Source of the DNA: Saprospiraceae bacterium
GTDB taxonomy: Bacteria; Bacteroidota; Bacteroidia; Chitinophagales; Saprospiraceae
Length of the DNA stretch: 64,000 nt
Assembly (NCBI GenBank): GCA_016715245.1
Contig: JADKAS010000004.1
Location: 124,001 to 188,000 of the forward strand
Direction of reading: 5' to 3'
Part shown: piece by piece, positions 9,967 through 18,196 of the stretch
Layout of the letters: every line of letters starts with the position of its first letter
Position numbering within the stretch: the stretch's first letter is position 1
Made by a program: the position numbers and the translations under genes
Notes under the pieces: generated by a model
Database searches by the model: none
What the model was told of the DNA's origin: nothing
What the model saw: only the letters and a program-made list of their open reading frames with translations

Positions 9967-10176
9967 TTATCCTGCTACGAAGATAGAAAGAAGGATAGCG
10001 ATCAAAGCGGCACCTTCCACGAAAGCGGCCATTAAGATCATACCACCTCTGATGTCTCCTGAAGCTTCTGGTTGTCTGGCAATAGCTTCCATAGCTTTAC
10101 CACCTACCATACCGATTCCGATTCCGGCTCCGATTACGGCCAAACCTGCTCCGATTGCTGCTAATGTTCCTGTCAT
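9967..10176 (-). CDS. atpE: F1Fo ATP synthase subunit c
   Basis: Rotor-ring proteolipid, 69 residues and two membrane helices. Helix 1 is Gly/Ala-rich (GAGLAVIGAGIGIGMVGG), the polar loop is ARQPEA, and helix 2 carries the ion-binding Glu in AAFVEGAALIAIL. The residue after this Glu is Gly, not the Ser or Thr typical of sodium-binding rings, so proton coupling is inferred. It lies 32 bp after atpB. Confidence 0.98.
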   Translation of the reverse strand: MTGTLAAIGAGLAVIGAGIGIGMVGGKAMEAIARQPEASGDIRGGMILMAAFVEGAALIAILLSIFVAG

Positions 10177-10208
10177 GATATTAAAATTATAAATTAAAAA
10201 AATTAAAT

Positions 10209-11435
10209 TTAATGGTGATGTTCTTCAGCGTGGTGATGCTCTTCAATAGCAGCACCGATATAGGACGCCGTCAAGATGGTAAATACAAATGCCTGCACAA
10301 AAGCCACGATCAATTCTATAGCCATCATAAAAAGAGTAAGCGGTATAGCCATAAAGGTACCAATTACACTTCCGCTCAGATTGGCGCCGGCATTTCCAAA
10401 TATAAAAATAAGACCTATAAAACTCAAAATCGCAATGTGACCTGCTGAAATATTACCGGCAAGTCGCAGCATAAGTGTCAGGGGTTTGATAAACATACCC
10501 ATAATTTCCACTGCTGCCAGTAAGGGCTTTATGAAAACCGGTACATTGGGCATCCAGAATATGTGCTGCCAGTAATCTTTTTTTCCGTTAATACTGACGA
10601 TGATAAATACAATCACGGCGATGATCATGGTTACGGTTAGGTTACCGGTCACGTTGGTGCTGCCTAAAAACGGTATTTGTCCGAAGAGATTGAGTCCCAG
10701 AATAAAAAAGAAAATACTCATGAGTAGCGGAAGAAATTTTCTGTACTTGTCTTTTCCTATAAAAGGAATAGCTACTTCGTCTCGGATAAACATAAACATA
10801 GGCTCAACGACACCTTGTATACCTTTGGGTGCTTTGTCAGGGTTCTTTTTATAACTTTTTGCAGCGGTTGTAAATAACCACAATAAAAAGAGAGATACCA
10901 GAATCATTGAGACCACATTTTTAGTGATTGAAAAATCATAAAATGAAGTGATGCCTCCTCCAAGTACACCACCGTCCAATGTTGATCTGGCATCTAATCT
11001 GTATTTTTGTCCTTCGTAAAGAGCGTGGTAAACATCAACTTTTTTGCCGTTTTTATCTTCAAGACTATGTTCAAATCCTTCGATATGCGCTGAACCCGTT
11101 GCAGGAAATCCAGCATCCATAACCCGGTAAATACTACCGTGGTGAAGTACATATCCGTTGTATGATTCATGGCCGTCTTCGTGATGGCCCGGGTGAAATT
11201 TTCCCGAACTGAAAAAATCCCAGCCTTGATCAGGTGCATACACTATTACAGGCAGGGGTAAAGTCACTCCGATACCATCAAGTATGGTGTATACATTGCC
11301 ATCAGAAATATGGTGAATGGCCGTAGCTGCAGGATCATATGCCTTTTCATGACCTTCGCCTCCTCCAGCCAAAACATATTGCTGGCTTATGAAAAAAAGA
11401 AAAAAGGCTATTAAAAAATTATTTTTCTTCATCAT
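10209..11435 (-). CDS. atpB: F1Fo ATP synthase subunit a
   Basis: Stator subunit forming the proton half-channels with the c ring. At 408 residues it is much longer than the E. coli protein because of a ~165-residue N-terminal extension with its own signal-like segment (NFLIAFFLFFISQQYVLA), a known Bacteroidota feature. The core has about six helices. The essential Arg lies in LMLRLAGNISAGH and the final helices hold AIELIVAFVQAFVF. The C-terminus ends in a His/Glu-rich tail (EEHHHAEEHHH). It is the first gene of the operon; no atpI or atpZ gene is seen upstream. Confidence 0.96.
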   Translation of the reverse strand: MMKKNNFLIAFFLFFISQQYVLAGGGEGHEKAYDPAATAIHHISDGNVYTILDGIGVTLPLPVIVYAPDQGWDFFSSGKFHPGHHEDGHESYNGYVLHHGSIYRVMDAGFPATGSAHIEGFEHSLEDKNGKKVDVYHALYEGQKYRLDARSTLDGGVLGGGITSFYDFSITKNVVSMILVSLFLLWLFTTAAKSYKKNPDKAPKGIQGVVEPMFMFIRDEVAIPFIGKDKYRKFLPLLMSIFFFILGLNLFGQIPFLGSTNVTGNLTVTMIIAVIVFIIVSINGKKDYWQHIFWMPNVPVFIKPLLAAVEIMGMFIKPLTLMLRLAGNISAGHIAILSFIGLIFIFGNAGANLSGSVIGTFMAIPLTLFMMAIELIVAFVQAFVFTILTASYIGAAIEEHHHAEEHHH

Positions 11436-11569
11436 GTATGACTTCTTTTTATTCCGTACACCTTCCTGACTTTATTTTTCAGCGGGCAATAATGCCTGAA
11501 TTCTGAAACGTTTTATCTTGAAGGTAAACACTTTACGTGCCTGTAATACGTTTTTTTTAAAATTCGGCA

Positions 11570-11577
11570 CAAAGGTA
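11570..11577 (-). promoter_or_regulatory. Probable -7 box for the atp operon
   Basis: The minus strand reads TACCTTTG, an exact match to the Bacteroidota -7 consensus TAnnTTTG, about 135 bp upstream of the atpB start. No TTG box is visible at the usual 17-23 bp spacing, so support rests on the -7 box and its position alone. Confidence 0.5.
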
Positions 11578-12163
11578 TAAAAAGCTGTGTGAAGATTATA
11601 GTAAAATATAGAAAATATTTGACAAAATAAAACATTTTTACAAAAAACGAGAAACATAATTTTGAACAGATGGAAAAATGACTTGATTATTGAAATGAAA
11701 AGTTCATTTTTATGTCTTTTGACAAATAAAATTTTTAACCCAACATTACCATTCTCAAAACTTGTGCGCTGTTGATGTCAAATTTTTACAAATTTTACAA
11801 CACTGACAACCCGATCTATTGTGGTCACCATAATAAAAATAAACGCCTTGCGGAAGCGCATTTATGTCTATCTGTCCATAAGCCGGCTTGAGGTTCGATA
11901 CAATCGTTTGTCTATGAATATCAGGAAAAAACCACATTTATATCACAAAGCCCGTAAAGAATCAACTCCTTTTCATTTCACCCACAGATTTTTCAAATTG
12001 TAGAATTGGGGAATTGGGGAATGGTGAGGGAGTATTTAACTCGAAGTTTGGAGTTGTGTGTAGCGTAAAATTCCAGGATTTTTTATATACACCCAAAATA
12101 GAAAAATCCATCCAAATAAATTTGGATGTCCGGAAAATGTATATTTTTACATAAAAATTTGTC
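11578..12163. other. Non-coding stretch between the divergent atp operon and the SRPBCC gene
   Basis: About 590 bp of AT-rich sequence with no convincing gene. Short open frames here lack homology-like motifs and a start context. A small direct duplication of gaattggg occurs near 12004-12020. No tRNA, terminator or mobile element is recognised. Confidence 0.6.
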
Positions 12164-12613
12164 ATGAAGTATACTTGTTCGGTCATTATACATAAACCTC
12201 TACAAGAAGTTGTCGCCAAGTTTAATGATGTTGATAATCTGAAACACTGGCAACCCGGATTCGTATCTTACGAACATGTAAGTGGAGAATACGGAAAACC
12301 AGGTGCTGTTTCAAATTTCACTTTTTTAATGGGGAAAAAGAAAATGGTTCTGACAGAAACCATTCTGGTTAATAATTTACCGGAAGAGTTTTCAGTTGAA
12401 TTTGGAGGTGGCAGCATGAAAAACATAGTCAAAAGTTATTTTAAAAGTATCGACGAAAATACCACTTCCTATGAGAGTGACAATGAATTTCACATGAAAG
12501 GCGCCATGAAAATATTAGGATGGATCATGCCTGGAGCTTTTAAGAAACAATCGATGGTTTATGTCAATAATTTTAAGGCTTTTGTTGAAAAGGGCACCTC
12601 TGTAGCTTCTTAA
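12164..12613 (+). CDS. SRPBCC family protein
   Basis: A 149-residue small-molecule-binding fold of the START/Bet v1 type (polyketide cyclase-like). It starts MKYTCSVIIHKPLQEVVAKF, the typical first strand plus helix, with NLKHWQPGFVSYEHVSGE next and a long C-terminal helix (AFKKQSMVYVNNFKAFVEKG). Single-domain members of this family bind hydrophobic ligands; the ligand is unknown. There are no membrane segments or signal peptide. It stands alone between the atp operon and a convergent DUF2490 gene. Confidence 0.85.
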   Translation: MKYTCSVIIHKPLQEVVAKFNDVDNLKHWQPGFVSYEHVSGEYGKPGAVSNFTFLMGKKKMVLTETILVNNLPEEFSVEFGGGSMKNIVKSYFKSIDENTTSYESDNEFHMKGAMKILGWIMPGAFKKQSMVYVNNFKAFVEKGTSVAS

Positions 12614-12786
12614 TCCTAATCTTGTTTGGTAAATTTTGATTGGTTTTTATTCAAAAACTGACTTGCCCTTTTTTCATCATCTACAACTTCAGGAGAAGGT
12701 AAAAACGCCATCTCAAGAAATCCTGGACCTTGGCCACACAGAAAGGTTTGAACTTTCTCCGTTTGGAGTGTTTCGCAATGGGGTGA

Positions 12787-13566
12787 TTATTTTGATTTTT
12801 TTGTTACGTCAAAATTAAAGTTTGCATTTAAAATAATTCCGTTATTGTACTGGAATACATTTTGCCCGTTGATCTGTCTGCCAAATTGTAATGTCTGGTT
12901 TAGATAACCGCCCTCTATTCTGACATTTTTATTGAACCTATATCCGAAAACAATACCTATTCGGTTTTGGTCAAAAACATTTGCATTTACATTTTTTCCA
13001 AAACCAATAAATACTTCGTCGTATATCGCAACATAAGGTGTTTTGTCCTTTATTTCCTTTCCTTTTAATGGTGCCTGACACCGTACCATATATCTGATTC
13101 TGTGCAAAAGTGGAAATTCGTCTTCCTTTGTTTCGTTTGCTGAACTATATCTTCCTACAAATCTTTGTTCCAGCATAAAACGATGAGAAAAGTCTATGAT
13201 TCCTTCCTTATGAGACAATTGTACCATTTCAAAAACCCTATGTTCGCTGAAATCCCTGCCTAATCCATTTATTGAATACTCACCATACGGAAAAGTTTCT
13301 ATCCAGCCATAACCCACCCTAAACAATACCCTTGGATTCAAACTGTAATTTAAGCCAATCCTTAAAAGACTCTGCTGCCAATCCGTAATTATTTCATCTC
13401 TTCGCCACTGATACTCGGTATGAAGACCGAATTTTTTAGACAATTTGATAGTGCCAAAATAATTAAACCAACCGATGGTATTATGGTGGTTTATTCTTGT
13501 ATTTTGAGCAGACATAAAACCAAACGTAAAAAACAGAATCGTAAAAATTAAAATTATTCTTTTCAT
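12787..13566 (-). CDS. DUF2490 outer-membrane-type protein
   Basis: A 259-residue protein with a signal peptide (ILIFTILFFTFGFMSAQ). The mature part is rich in alternating aromatic strands, and the pattern NTIGWFNYFGTIKLSKKFGL followed by HTEYQWRRDEI and LLRIGLNY is characteristic of DUF2490 proteins, predicted outer-membrane beta-barrels of Bacteroidota. It ends near the terminal Phe pattern expected of a barrel (NANFNFDVTKKSK). Function unknown. It is monocistronic and convergent with the SRPBCC gene. Confidence 0.85.
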   Translation of the reverse strand: MKRIILIFTILFFTFGFMSAQNTRINHHNTIGWFNYFGTIKLSKKFGLHTEYQWRRDEIITDWQQSLLRIGLNYSLNPRVLFRVGYGWIETFPYGEYSINGLGRDFSEHRVFEMVQLSHKEGIIDFSHRFMLEQRFVGRYSSANETKEDEFPLLHRIRYMVRCQAPLKGKEIKDKTPYVAIYDEVFIGFGKNVNANVFDQNRIGIVFGYRFNKNVRIEGGYLNQTLQFGRQINGQNVFQYNNGIILNANFNFDVTKKSK

Positions 13567-13936
13567 TTTAGGTATATATTTTATAATTTAGTTTTAAATC
13601 CCAACGCTCATCATTTTTGTAATTGAAGATTGAAATGGAAGTGAATATTTGTGAAAATAATTTTGACCTTTTGTTTTATATCTTGTTTTATTGAAATGTA
13701 AAATGAAGGTATGATTCTCCACGCAAAAAACGCTCTAAAAATCATCATATTTTGACCTATTCACATTATGTAATTTGGCTTTTAGACACATCGGAATCAA
13801 GTGTCACATTTTTAAATTAACAGCGTCTGATTCGTTTTTGTTTGTGTAGATATCTGACCCATATATTTTTTATTGCCGGACACACAAATATTGAATGGAT
13901 GTTTTACCTGCAAAATGTACTGACATGAACAATGAA
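13567..13936. other. Intergenic stretch without recognised features
   Basis: About 370 bp, AT-rich, between the DUF2490 gene start and the carbonic anhydrase remnant. No open frame with family-like features, no RNA gene and no strong inverted repeat is seen. Confidence 0.5.
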
Positions 13937-14448
13937 TTAATGGCCATCGCAGGCAGCGTACACCCATCCGTGAATCCATAAGTCCTGTTTATTTTTCCAG
14001 GCATTCTGAACAATGGATGTTTTAGCAAGATCCCATACCTGCTCAATGACGTTTATTTCCACAAAACGTTTGAATCTTTTATCTTCATCTTCAATGGCAT
14101 CCAGTTCTTCGTGATGAAGTCTGTACACATCTTTTAAATGCCGTATCCAGTTATCAATCAGTCCGATATGTTGATTTCCCATAGCTGCTTTGACACCCCC
14201 GCACTCATAGTGACCGCACACAATAATGTGACGGACTTTAGCACATTCACGGCAAAATCCAATACACTGAGCATATTCATGTCCGTGTGAATGACCATAT
14301 TGGCAATATTTCTATGGACAAATACCTCACCCGGCAGGGTTTCTGTAATTTCATTCGCAGGAACGCGGCTATCAGCACATCCGATCCACAATAAAGGAGG
14401 AGATTGTCCGTTTGCCAGTCTGGAAAAATATTTGCTTTCTTTTGTCTT
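13937..14448 (-). pseudogene. Beta-class carbonic anhydrase, broken
   Basis: Remnant of a zinc carbonic anhydrase interconverting CO2 and bicarbonate. Conserved parts are legible: LWIGCADSRVPANEI (zinc Cys and the Asp-Arg dyad), PGEVFVHRNIANMV and VCGHYECGGVKAAM (zinc His and Cys). The frame breaks at 14237-14239: adding one T on the plus strand (an A in the gene) joins NVLK to VRHIIVCGHY. Upstream, the frame meets TAA at 14449-14451 just before KTKESKYFSRLANGQ, and no recognisable N-terminus of ~25 residues follows. The C-terminus after HGWVYAACDGH is also short of the family norm. The frameshift may be a sequencing error, but the missing N-terminus suggests real decay. Confidence 0.85.
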
Positions 14449-14713
14449 TTATATAAGCGCACCTTTTTATGTGGTAGTATAATCAATTAAACTAAAAATG
14501 AAGGGAAAAAGCAGGCACATAAAGGAAATTTATAAATACGCCCTATAACAATTTGATAAAGAAATACTCCGTTTTAAATTATTCCTACCAGAGGTTCGAT
14601 CATAAGATGGATAATTTCGTTAGCTCATATATTCTCTCCCAATTAATATTTATTTTAAATACTAATCTCATTTAGATACTTTTTACCAATATCGGATTTC
14701 CTGCTTTCTGATT

Positions 14714-16813
14714 TTATTTGACTTTATACTTTTTATACAGTTCTGTGTCTTCAATGGTTGCAGGTTTTATGCTGATGGCAGTGCCTCCACCCGGCGCCAT
14801 TTTTAACTTCAGAATAGTAGACGCGGTTACGACAAAATTTTCAATAACGTATACTTCAGGCTTTGCTTTCCAGTGTGCGTCATCAGCATCACGATACATG
14901 GTCATTATATATTTTTCTTCCTTATTTAAAAAGTCAAGAGAAAACTGAAGTGTTCTTGTTTCCTCATCAGTTATCGCTCCGACAAACCAGTTTTCTTTTC
15001 CCTTTTCTTTTCTGGCAACCACTACATAATCGCCCGGCTCAGCCGTAATATATTTAGTGTCGTCCCAGTCAACAGGCACATCTTTGATAAACTGAAAAGC
15101 GTCAGGCCGGGCTTCATAATTTTCAATAAGATCAGCCGCCATTTGAAGAGGACTATACATCGTTACATAAAGCGCCAGTTGTTTGGCAAGGGTCGTGTGT
15201 ACCTGAAAAGTAGAAGTGGGGTTGTAATGATTCATTTTAATTTTAAAAATACCGGGTGTATAATCCATAGGGCCTCCCATTAATCGGGTAAAAGGCAAAA
15301 TAGTTTCATGTTCAGGCGGATTACCCTGACTCCATGCATTAAATTCATTTCCTCTTGCAGCTTCACATGTGAGAAAATTGGGCCAGGTGCGGTGCAAACC
15401 AGTCGGACGTACCGGTTCATGAGCATCTATCATAATTTTGTATTCAGCCGTTTTTTCAAGTACACGGTTATAGTGATTCACCATCCATTGGCCGTCATGC
15501 CATTCTCCTCTTGGAATGATATATCCTACATATCCCGTTTTTACCGCTTCCATACCGTGTTTTTTCATAAAATGGTAAGCTTTTTCCATCCATCGTTCGT
15601 AATTAGTCACAGAAGAGGATGTTTCGTGGTGCATGATAAGTTTTACCCCTTTTTCCAGAGCATAATTACTGAGGTAGTTGATATCGTAATCCGGATAGGG
15701 TGTTACAAAATCAAAAACATCTTCTTTCCAGGTACCAAACCAGTCTTCCCATCCTTCATTCCAGCCTTCAACCAGTATACCGTTGAAACCGTGTTTTGCT
15801 GCAAAGTCTATATATCTTTTGGTATTTGCGGTAGTGGCACCGTGTTTGCTGGACGCTTTATCCCAGCTGCTTTTTCCTACATGCATTTCCCACCATATAC
15901 CGATCATTTTTTGTGGCTTTATCCAGGATATATCATTAATTTTTGATGGTTCATTGAGATTGAGTATGGTTTTTGAACTCAGCAAATCTGCCGCTTTATC
16001 ACTTAAAATAATGGTGCGCCAGGGCGTGGTAGCAGGAGCTTGTAAATAAGCTGCATTATGTATGGCATCCGGAACAAGGTGTGAGGTAAAACTGAAACTA
16101 TTTTTATCCAGAATTAGATTCATGGCGGAATAATTTACCAGCGCTGCTTCGTGCAGATTTATATAAATTCCATCATCACTTTTCAATAATAAAGGCGTTT
16201 GAACGGCATTGTTGTCAAATAGTTTTTTGGCGCTTATTTCTGTAATTGTATGACCAACAGAAGCATCTATTTCGCTCAACTTTGTTTTATAATAAAAATA
16301 TTCGTTGCTGTTGTAATCACCGGGAATCCAGAAAGCTGTATGATCCTTACCAAAGTTGAATTTTGTTTCTTCCTTTTCGATGATAAAATGGTTTATCGCC
16401 GGCTGTCTGGGAATCTCATACCTAAAACCTACTCCATCATCGAAAACCCGAAAGACTAATGTAAGCAAACGCTGGGTTGTTGTTTGTCTGAGAGAAATTT
16501 TGAGTTCGTTGTAATGATTGCGTATTGTTTTTACCTCACCCCATACCGGGTTCCAGAATTCGTCAACAGATGACGTTTCAGCATTTGTGATTTCAAACCC
16601 ATTATTAAAATTATTTCCATCCTTTAACACAAATCCGAGCGAGGAAGGCTGAATTACTGATTTATTTTTATATGAGATTGAATACCTTGGAACCCCTTCG
16701 TTACTTAAATCTACTTTTACTGATACATATCCGGAAGGTGACAAAACCATCTGACTTTTGATGTGAAAAGTACTCAAAATTGAAAAGACCATAAAGAAGA
16801 AATATTTATTCAT
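14714..16813 (-). CDS. Glycoside hydrolase family 97 (SusB-like alpha-glucosidase)
   Basis: Exo-acting alpha-glucosidase or related enzyme, 699 residues from the preferred ATG. The N-terminus is a signal peptide (MNKYFFFMVFSILSTFHIKS). A beta-sandwich (LSPSGYVSVKVDLS onward) precedes a (beta/alpha)8 barrel with WWEMHVGKSSW, GILVEGWNEGWEDW, HHETS, DAHEPVRPTG and EAARGNEF, then a C-terminal sandwich. The Glu residues in HHETS and DAHEP correspond to the paired base residues of inverting SusB-type members, so inversion is inferred. A TTG start 33 bp upstream is possible but falls inside a TAnnTTTG promoter box, so the ATG at 16813 is chosen. No susC/D genes are nearby. Confidence 0.93.
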   Translation of the reverse strand: MNKYFFFMVFSILSTFHIKSQMVLSPSGYVSVKVDLSNEGVPRYSISYKNKSVIQPSSLGFVLKDGNNFNNGFEITNAETSSVDEFWNPVWGEVKTIRNHYNELKISLRQTTTQRLLTLVFRVFDDGVGFRYEIPRQPAINHFIIEKEETKFNFGKDHTAFWIPGDYNSNEYFYYKTKLSEIDASVGHTITEISAKKLFDNNAVQTPLLLKSDDGIYINLHEAALVNYSAMNLILDKNSFSFTSHLVPDAIHNAAYLQAPATTPWRTIILSDKAADLLSSKTILNLNEPSKINDISWIKPQKMIGIWWEMHVGKSSWDKASSKHGATTANTKRYIDFAAKHGFNGILVEGWNEGWEDWFGTWKEDVFDFVTPYPDYDINYLSNYALEKGVKLIMHHETSSSVTNYERWMEKAYHFMKKHGMEAVKTGYVGYIIPRGEWHDGQWMVNHYNRVLEKTAEYKIMIDAHEPVRPTGLHRTWPNFLTCEAARGNEFNAWSQGNPPEHETILPFTRLMGGPMDYTPGIFKIKMNHYNPTSTFQVHTTLAKQLALYVTMYSPLQMAADLIENYEARPDAFQFIKDVPVDWDDTKYITAEPGDYVVVARKEKGKENWFVGAITDEETRTLQFSLDFLNKEEKYIMTMYRDADDAHWKAKPEVYVIENFVVTASTILKLKMAPGGGTAISIKPATIEDTELYKKYKVK

Positions 16814-16843
16814 TATTACATTTTTTAAAAAAATATCTGATCC

Positions 16844-16872
16844 CAAAATTAATATTTGTTTTCGATTTCAAA
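16844..16872 (-). promoter_or_regulatory. Promoter of the GH97 gene
   Basis: The minus strand has TAATTTTG (16844-16851), an exact TAnnTTTG, and TTTTG ending at 16869, giving a 17-bp spacer, within the Bacteroidota range. Transcription would start near 16837, about 24 bp before the ATG. This rules out the longer TTG-initiated reading. Confidence 0.6.
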
Positions 16873-17210
16873 ATTTTTCTCCTTCCATTAACTAAAGGAT
16901 AAAGTAGCTGGATCGGGTTTAGATGGAGTTTCAATGAAAATTTACTGAGGACTTTCAAAATAATTTTATTAAAAAGTTAAATTCATATTGCCGGAAAGAG
17001 TGTAATCTAAGGATATTTTTACAGTTTCAGGTGTCAAAACAGATTAAAAAGTTGGGTCATTCCTTTCTGGAATCAAACCTTAAAAATTGAAAAAAAATAT
17101 AAAAATGCTTCCTGTTTTACTTAAAAATTTACATCGAAATGCTGTTATGAAAAATCTAACCTTGTTAGTAGCCGTTTTTGTCAAATAATCACATTACTAT
17201 TCCTCTTTGT
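16873..17210. other. AT-rich non-coding stretch before the repeat array
   Basis: About 340 bp with long A/T runs and no supported gene. It leads directly into the 42-bp array. Nothing else is recognised. Confidence 0.5.
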
Positions 17211-17620
17211 TTTCTGTCGGACCAAAAAAACCACGTGGTTTTTTTATTTTGATATTTGTCGGAAGAAAAAAACCACATGGTTTTTTCATTTTATTTTTTG
17301 TCGGAGACAAATAACCACGTGGTATTAACACTTTTTTTTTCGTCGGAACAAAAAAACCACGTGGAAAAATGGTTTTTTTTTGAAAAAAATCAAAAAACCA
17401 CGTGGTTTTTTTATCTTTTTGAATGACAAAATGAAAAAACCAAAGGGAAATTTCACTTTTACAAAAAATAAAATGAAAAAACCACGTGGAAATATGAGGT
17501 ATTTTTTTGTCGGAAGAAAAAAACCACGTGGTTTTTTCATTTTGTTGTATGTCGGAAGAAAAAAACCACGTGGAAATTTCCTTTCGACTTTTGTCGGACG
17601 AAAAAAACCGCGAGGAAATT
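17211..17620. repeat. Array of ten 42-bp units centred on the palindrome CCACGTGG
   Basis: Core octamers start at 17231, 17273, 17315, 17357, 17398, 17440, 17482, 17524, 17566 and 17608. Eight of nine intervals are exactly 42 bp and one is 41. Cores are CCACGTGG except unit 2 (CCACATGG), unit 6 (CCAAAGGG) and unit 10 (CCGCGAGG). Most are preceded by A6-7 and several followed by T6, giving near-perfect dyads up to 22 bp. In units 1-4 and 8-10, GTCGGA lies exactly 15 bp before the core. There are no variable spacers. On the minus strand the units read as a 14-residue repeat (PRGFFxPTK...), broken only at the 41-bp interval. I do not recognise this element. Confidence 0.95.
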
Positions 17621-17785
17621 GAATTTTCATTTTCAGAATCCAAGCAATAAATAAAATTAACCTCACATTTAATTCTCATCCCTTGCACAGCGGTTCGCAG
17701 TTCCATATGTGAGATTCCAACAAGCCATACTCTTTGTATCTTATGCCATATTTTTTACAATATCATAAGATTGTATATAATTCCT

Positions 17786-17950
17786 TTTCATTCTGCCTCC
17801 CCTGCCTGACTGCAGTCAAAGGCAGGCAGGCCTAACCCCTCCAAAGGAGGGGAACTGATAAAGTCTTACTCCGTTTTTTAGATAAATCATAACATTATAG
17901 ACATACGCAAAGTCGCCCCTTAGGGGAGATTTAGAGGGGCCGGAATTTTT
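17786..17950. mobile_element. MITE-like palindromic intergenic element, copy 1
   Basis: Begins with cattctgcctc, has the inverted repeat taacccctccaaaggagggg (17833-17852) and ends with gtcgccccttaggggagatt followed by tagaggggccgg. The two ends form related inverted repeats beginning CTAA plus a C-rich hairpin. An extra dyad sits near its start: CCTGCC/GGCAGG around the perfect palindrome TGACTGCAGTCA (17807-17818). There is no coding capacity. Repeats of this C/G-rich hairpin type are common between genes in Bacteroidota; that reading is from memory, not a search. Confidence 0.7.
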
Positions 17951-17998
17951 TTATTTTTCAGGTATGTTTTTTTATTTCAATAGATTGTTTATTTTTTC

Positions 17999-18135
17999 AT
18001 TCATTCTGCCTCTTCTAACCCCTCCAATGGAGGGGAAATGATAGCGACTGACTTCGGTTTGTCAGATCAATCCACACAATTTCGGCATACGCAAAGTCGC
18101 CCCTTAGGGGAGATTTAGAGGGGCCGGAATATATT
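17999..18135. mobile_element. MITE-like palindromic intergenic element, copy 2
   Basis: Second copy of the same element, about 210 bp downstream. It shares cattctgcctc, the hairpin taacccctcca(a/t)gg with gagggga, and the 3' block from catacgcaaagtcg through tagaggggccggaat. The middle (~50 bp) has diverged and the ACTGCAGT dyad of copy 1 is absent. It ends about 30 bp before the DoxX promoter. Confidence 0.7.
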
Positions 18136-18163
18136 TATATTTCATATATTAAATTAGAAGCTT

Positions 18164-18180
18164 TATGTTTGTTGCAACAA
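18164..18180 (+). promoter_or_regulatory. Promoter box and adjoining palindrome of the DoxX gene
   Basis: TATGTTTG (18164-18171) matches TAnnTTTG. It overlaps the perfect 12-bp palindrome TTGTTGCAACAA (18169-18180), which would cover the transcription start. No clear upstream TTG box at the right spacing is seen. The palindrome could be an operator, and the regulator is unknown. Confidence 0.5.
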
Positions 18181-18196
18181 TCAAAACATTAATTCA

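Noticed and set aside
11472..11657. Short open frame upstream of atpB, candidate atpI/atpZ
   Set aside because: Basic, Phe-rich translation without membrane-helix pattern of AtpI or AtpZ, and it overlaps the likely promoter box.
12731..12757. tRNA 3' end on the minus strand (GAAAG-TTCAAAC-CTTTC arm and a nearby CCA)
   Set aside because: The T-arm-like hairpin is exact, but no matching acceptor, D-arm or anticodon arm exists upstream. It may be chance or a tRNA remnant.
17211..17620. CRISPR array
   Set aside because: Units are contiguous with no unique spacers, the repeat is palindromic and A/T-flanked, and no cas gene is near.
17380..17622. Plus-strand repeat ORF in the 42-bp array
   Set aside because: Arises because the core palindrome codes KKPRGFF on both strands; a TAA in unit 3 blocks the frame, unlike the minus strand.
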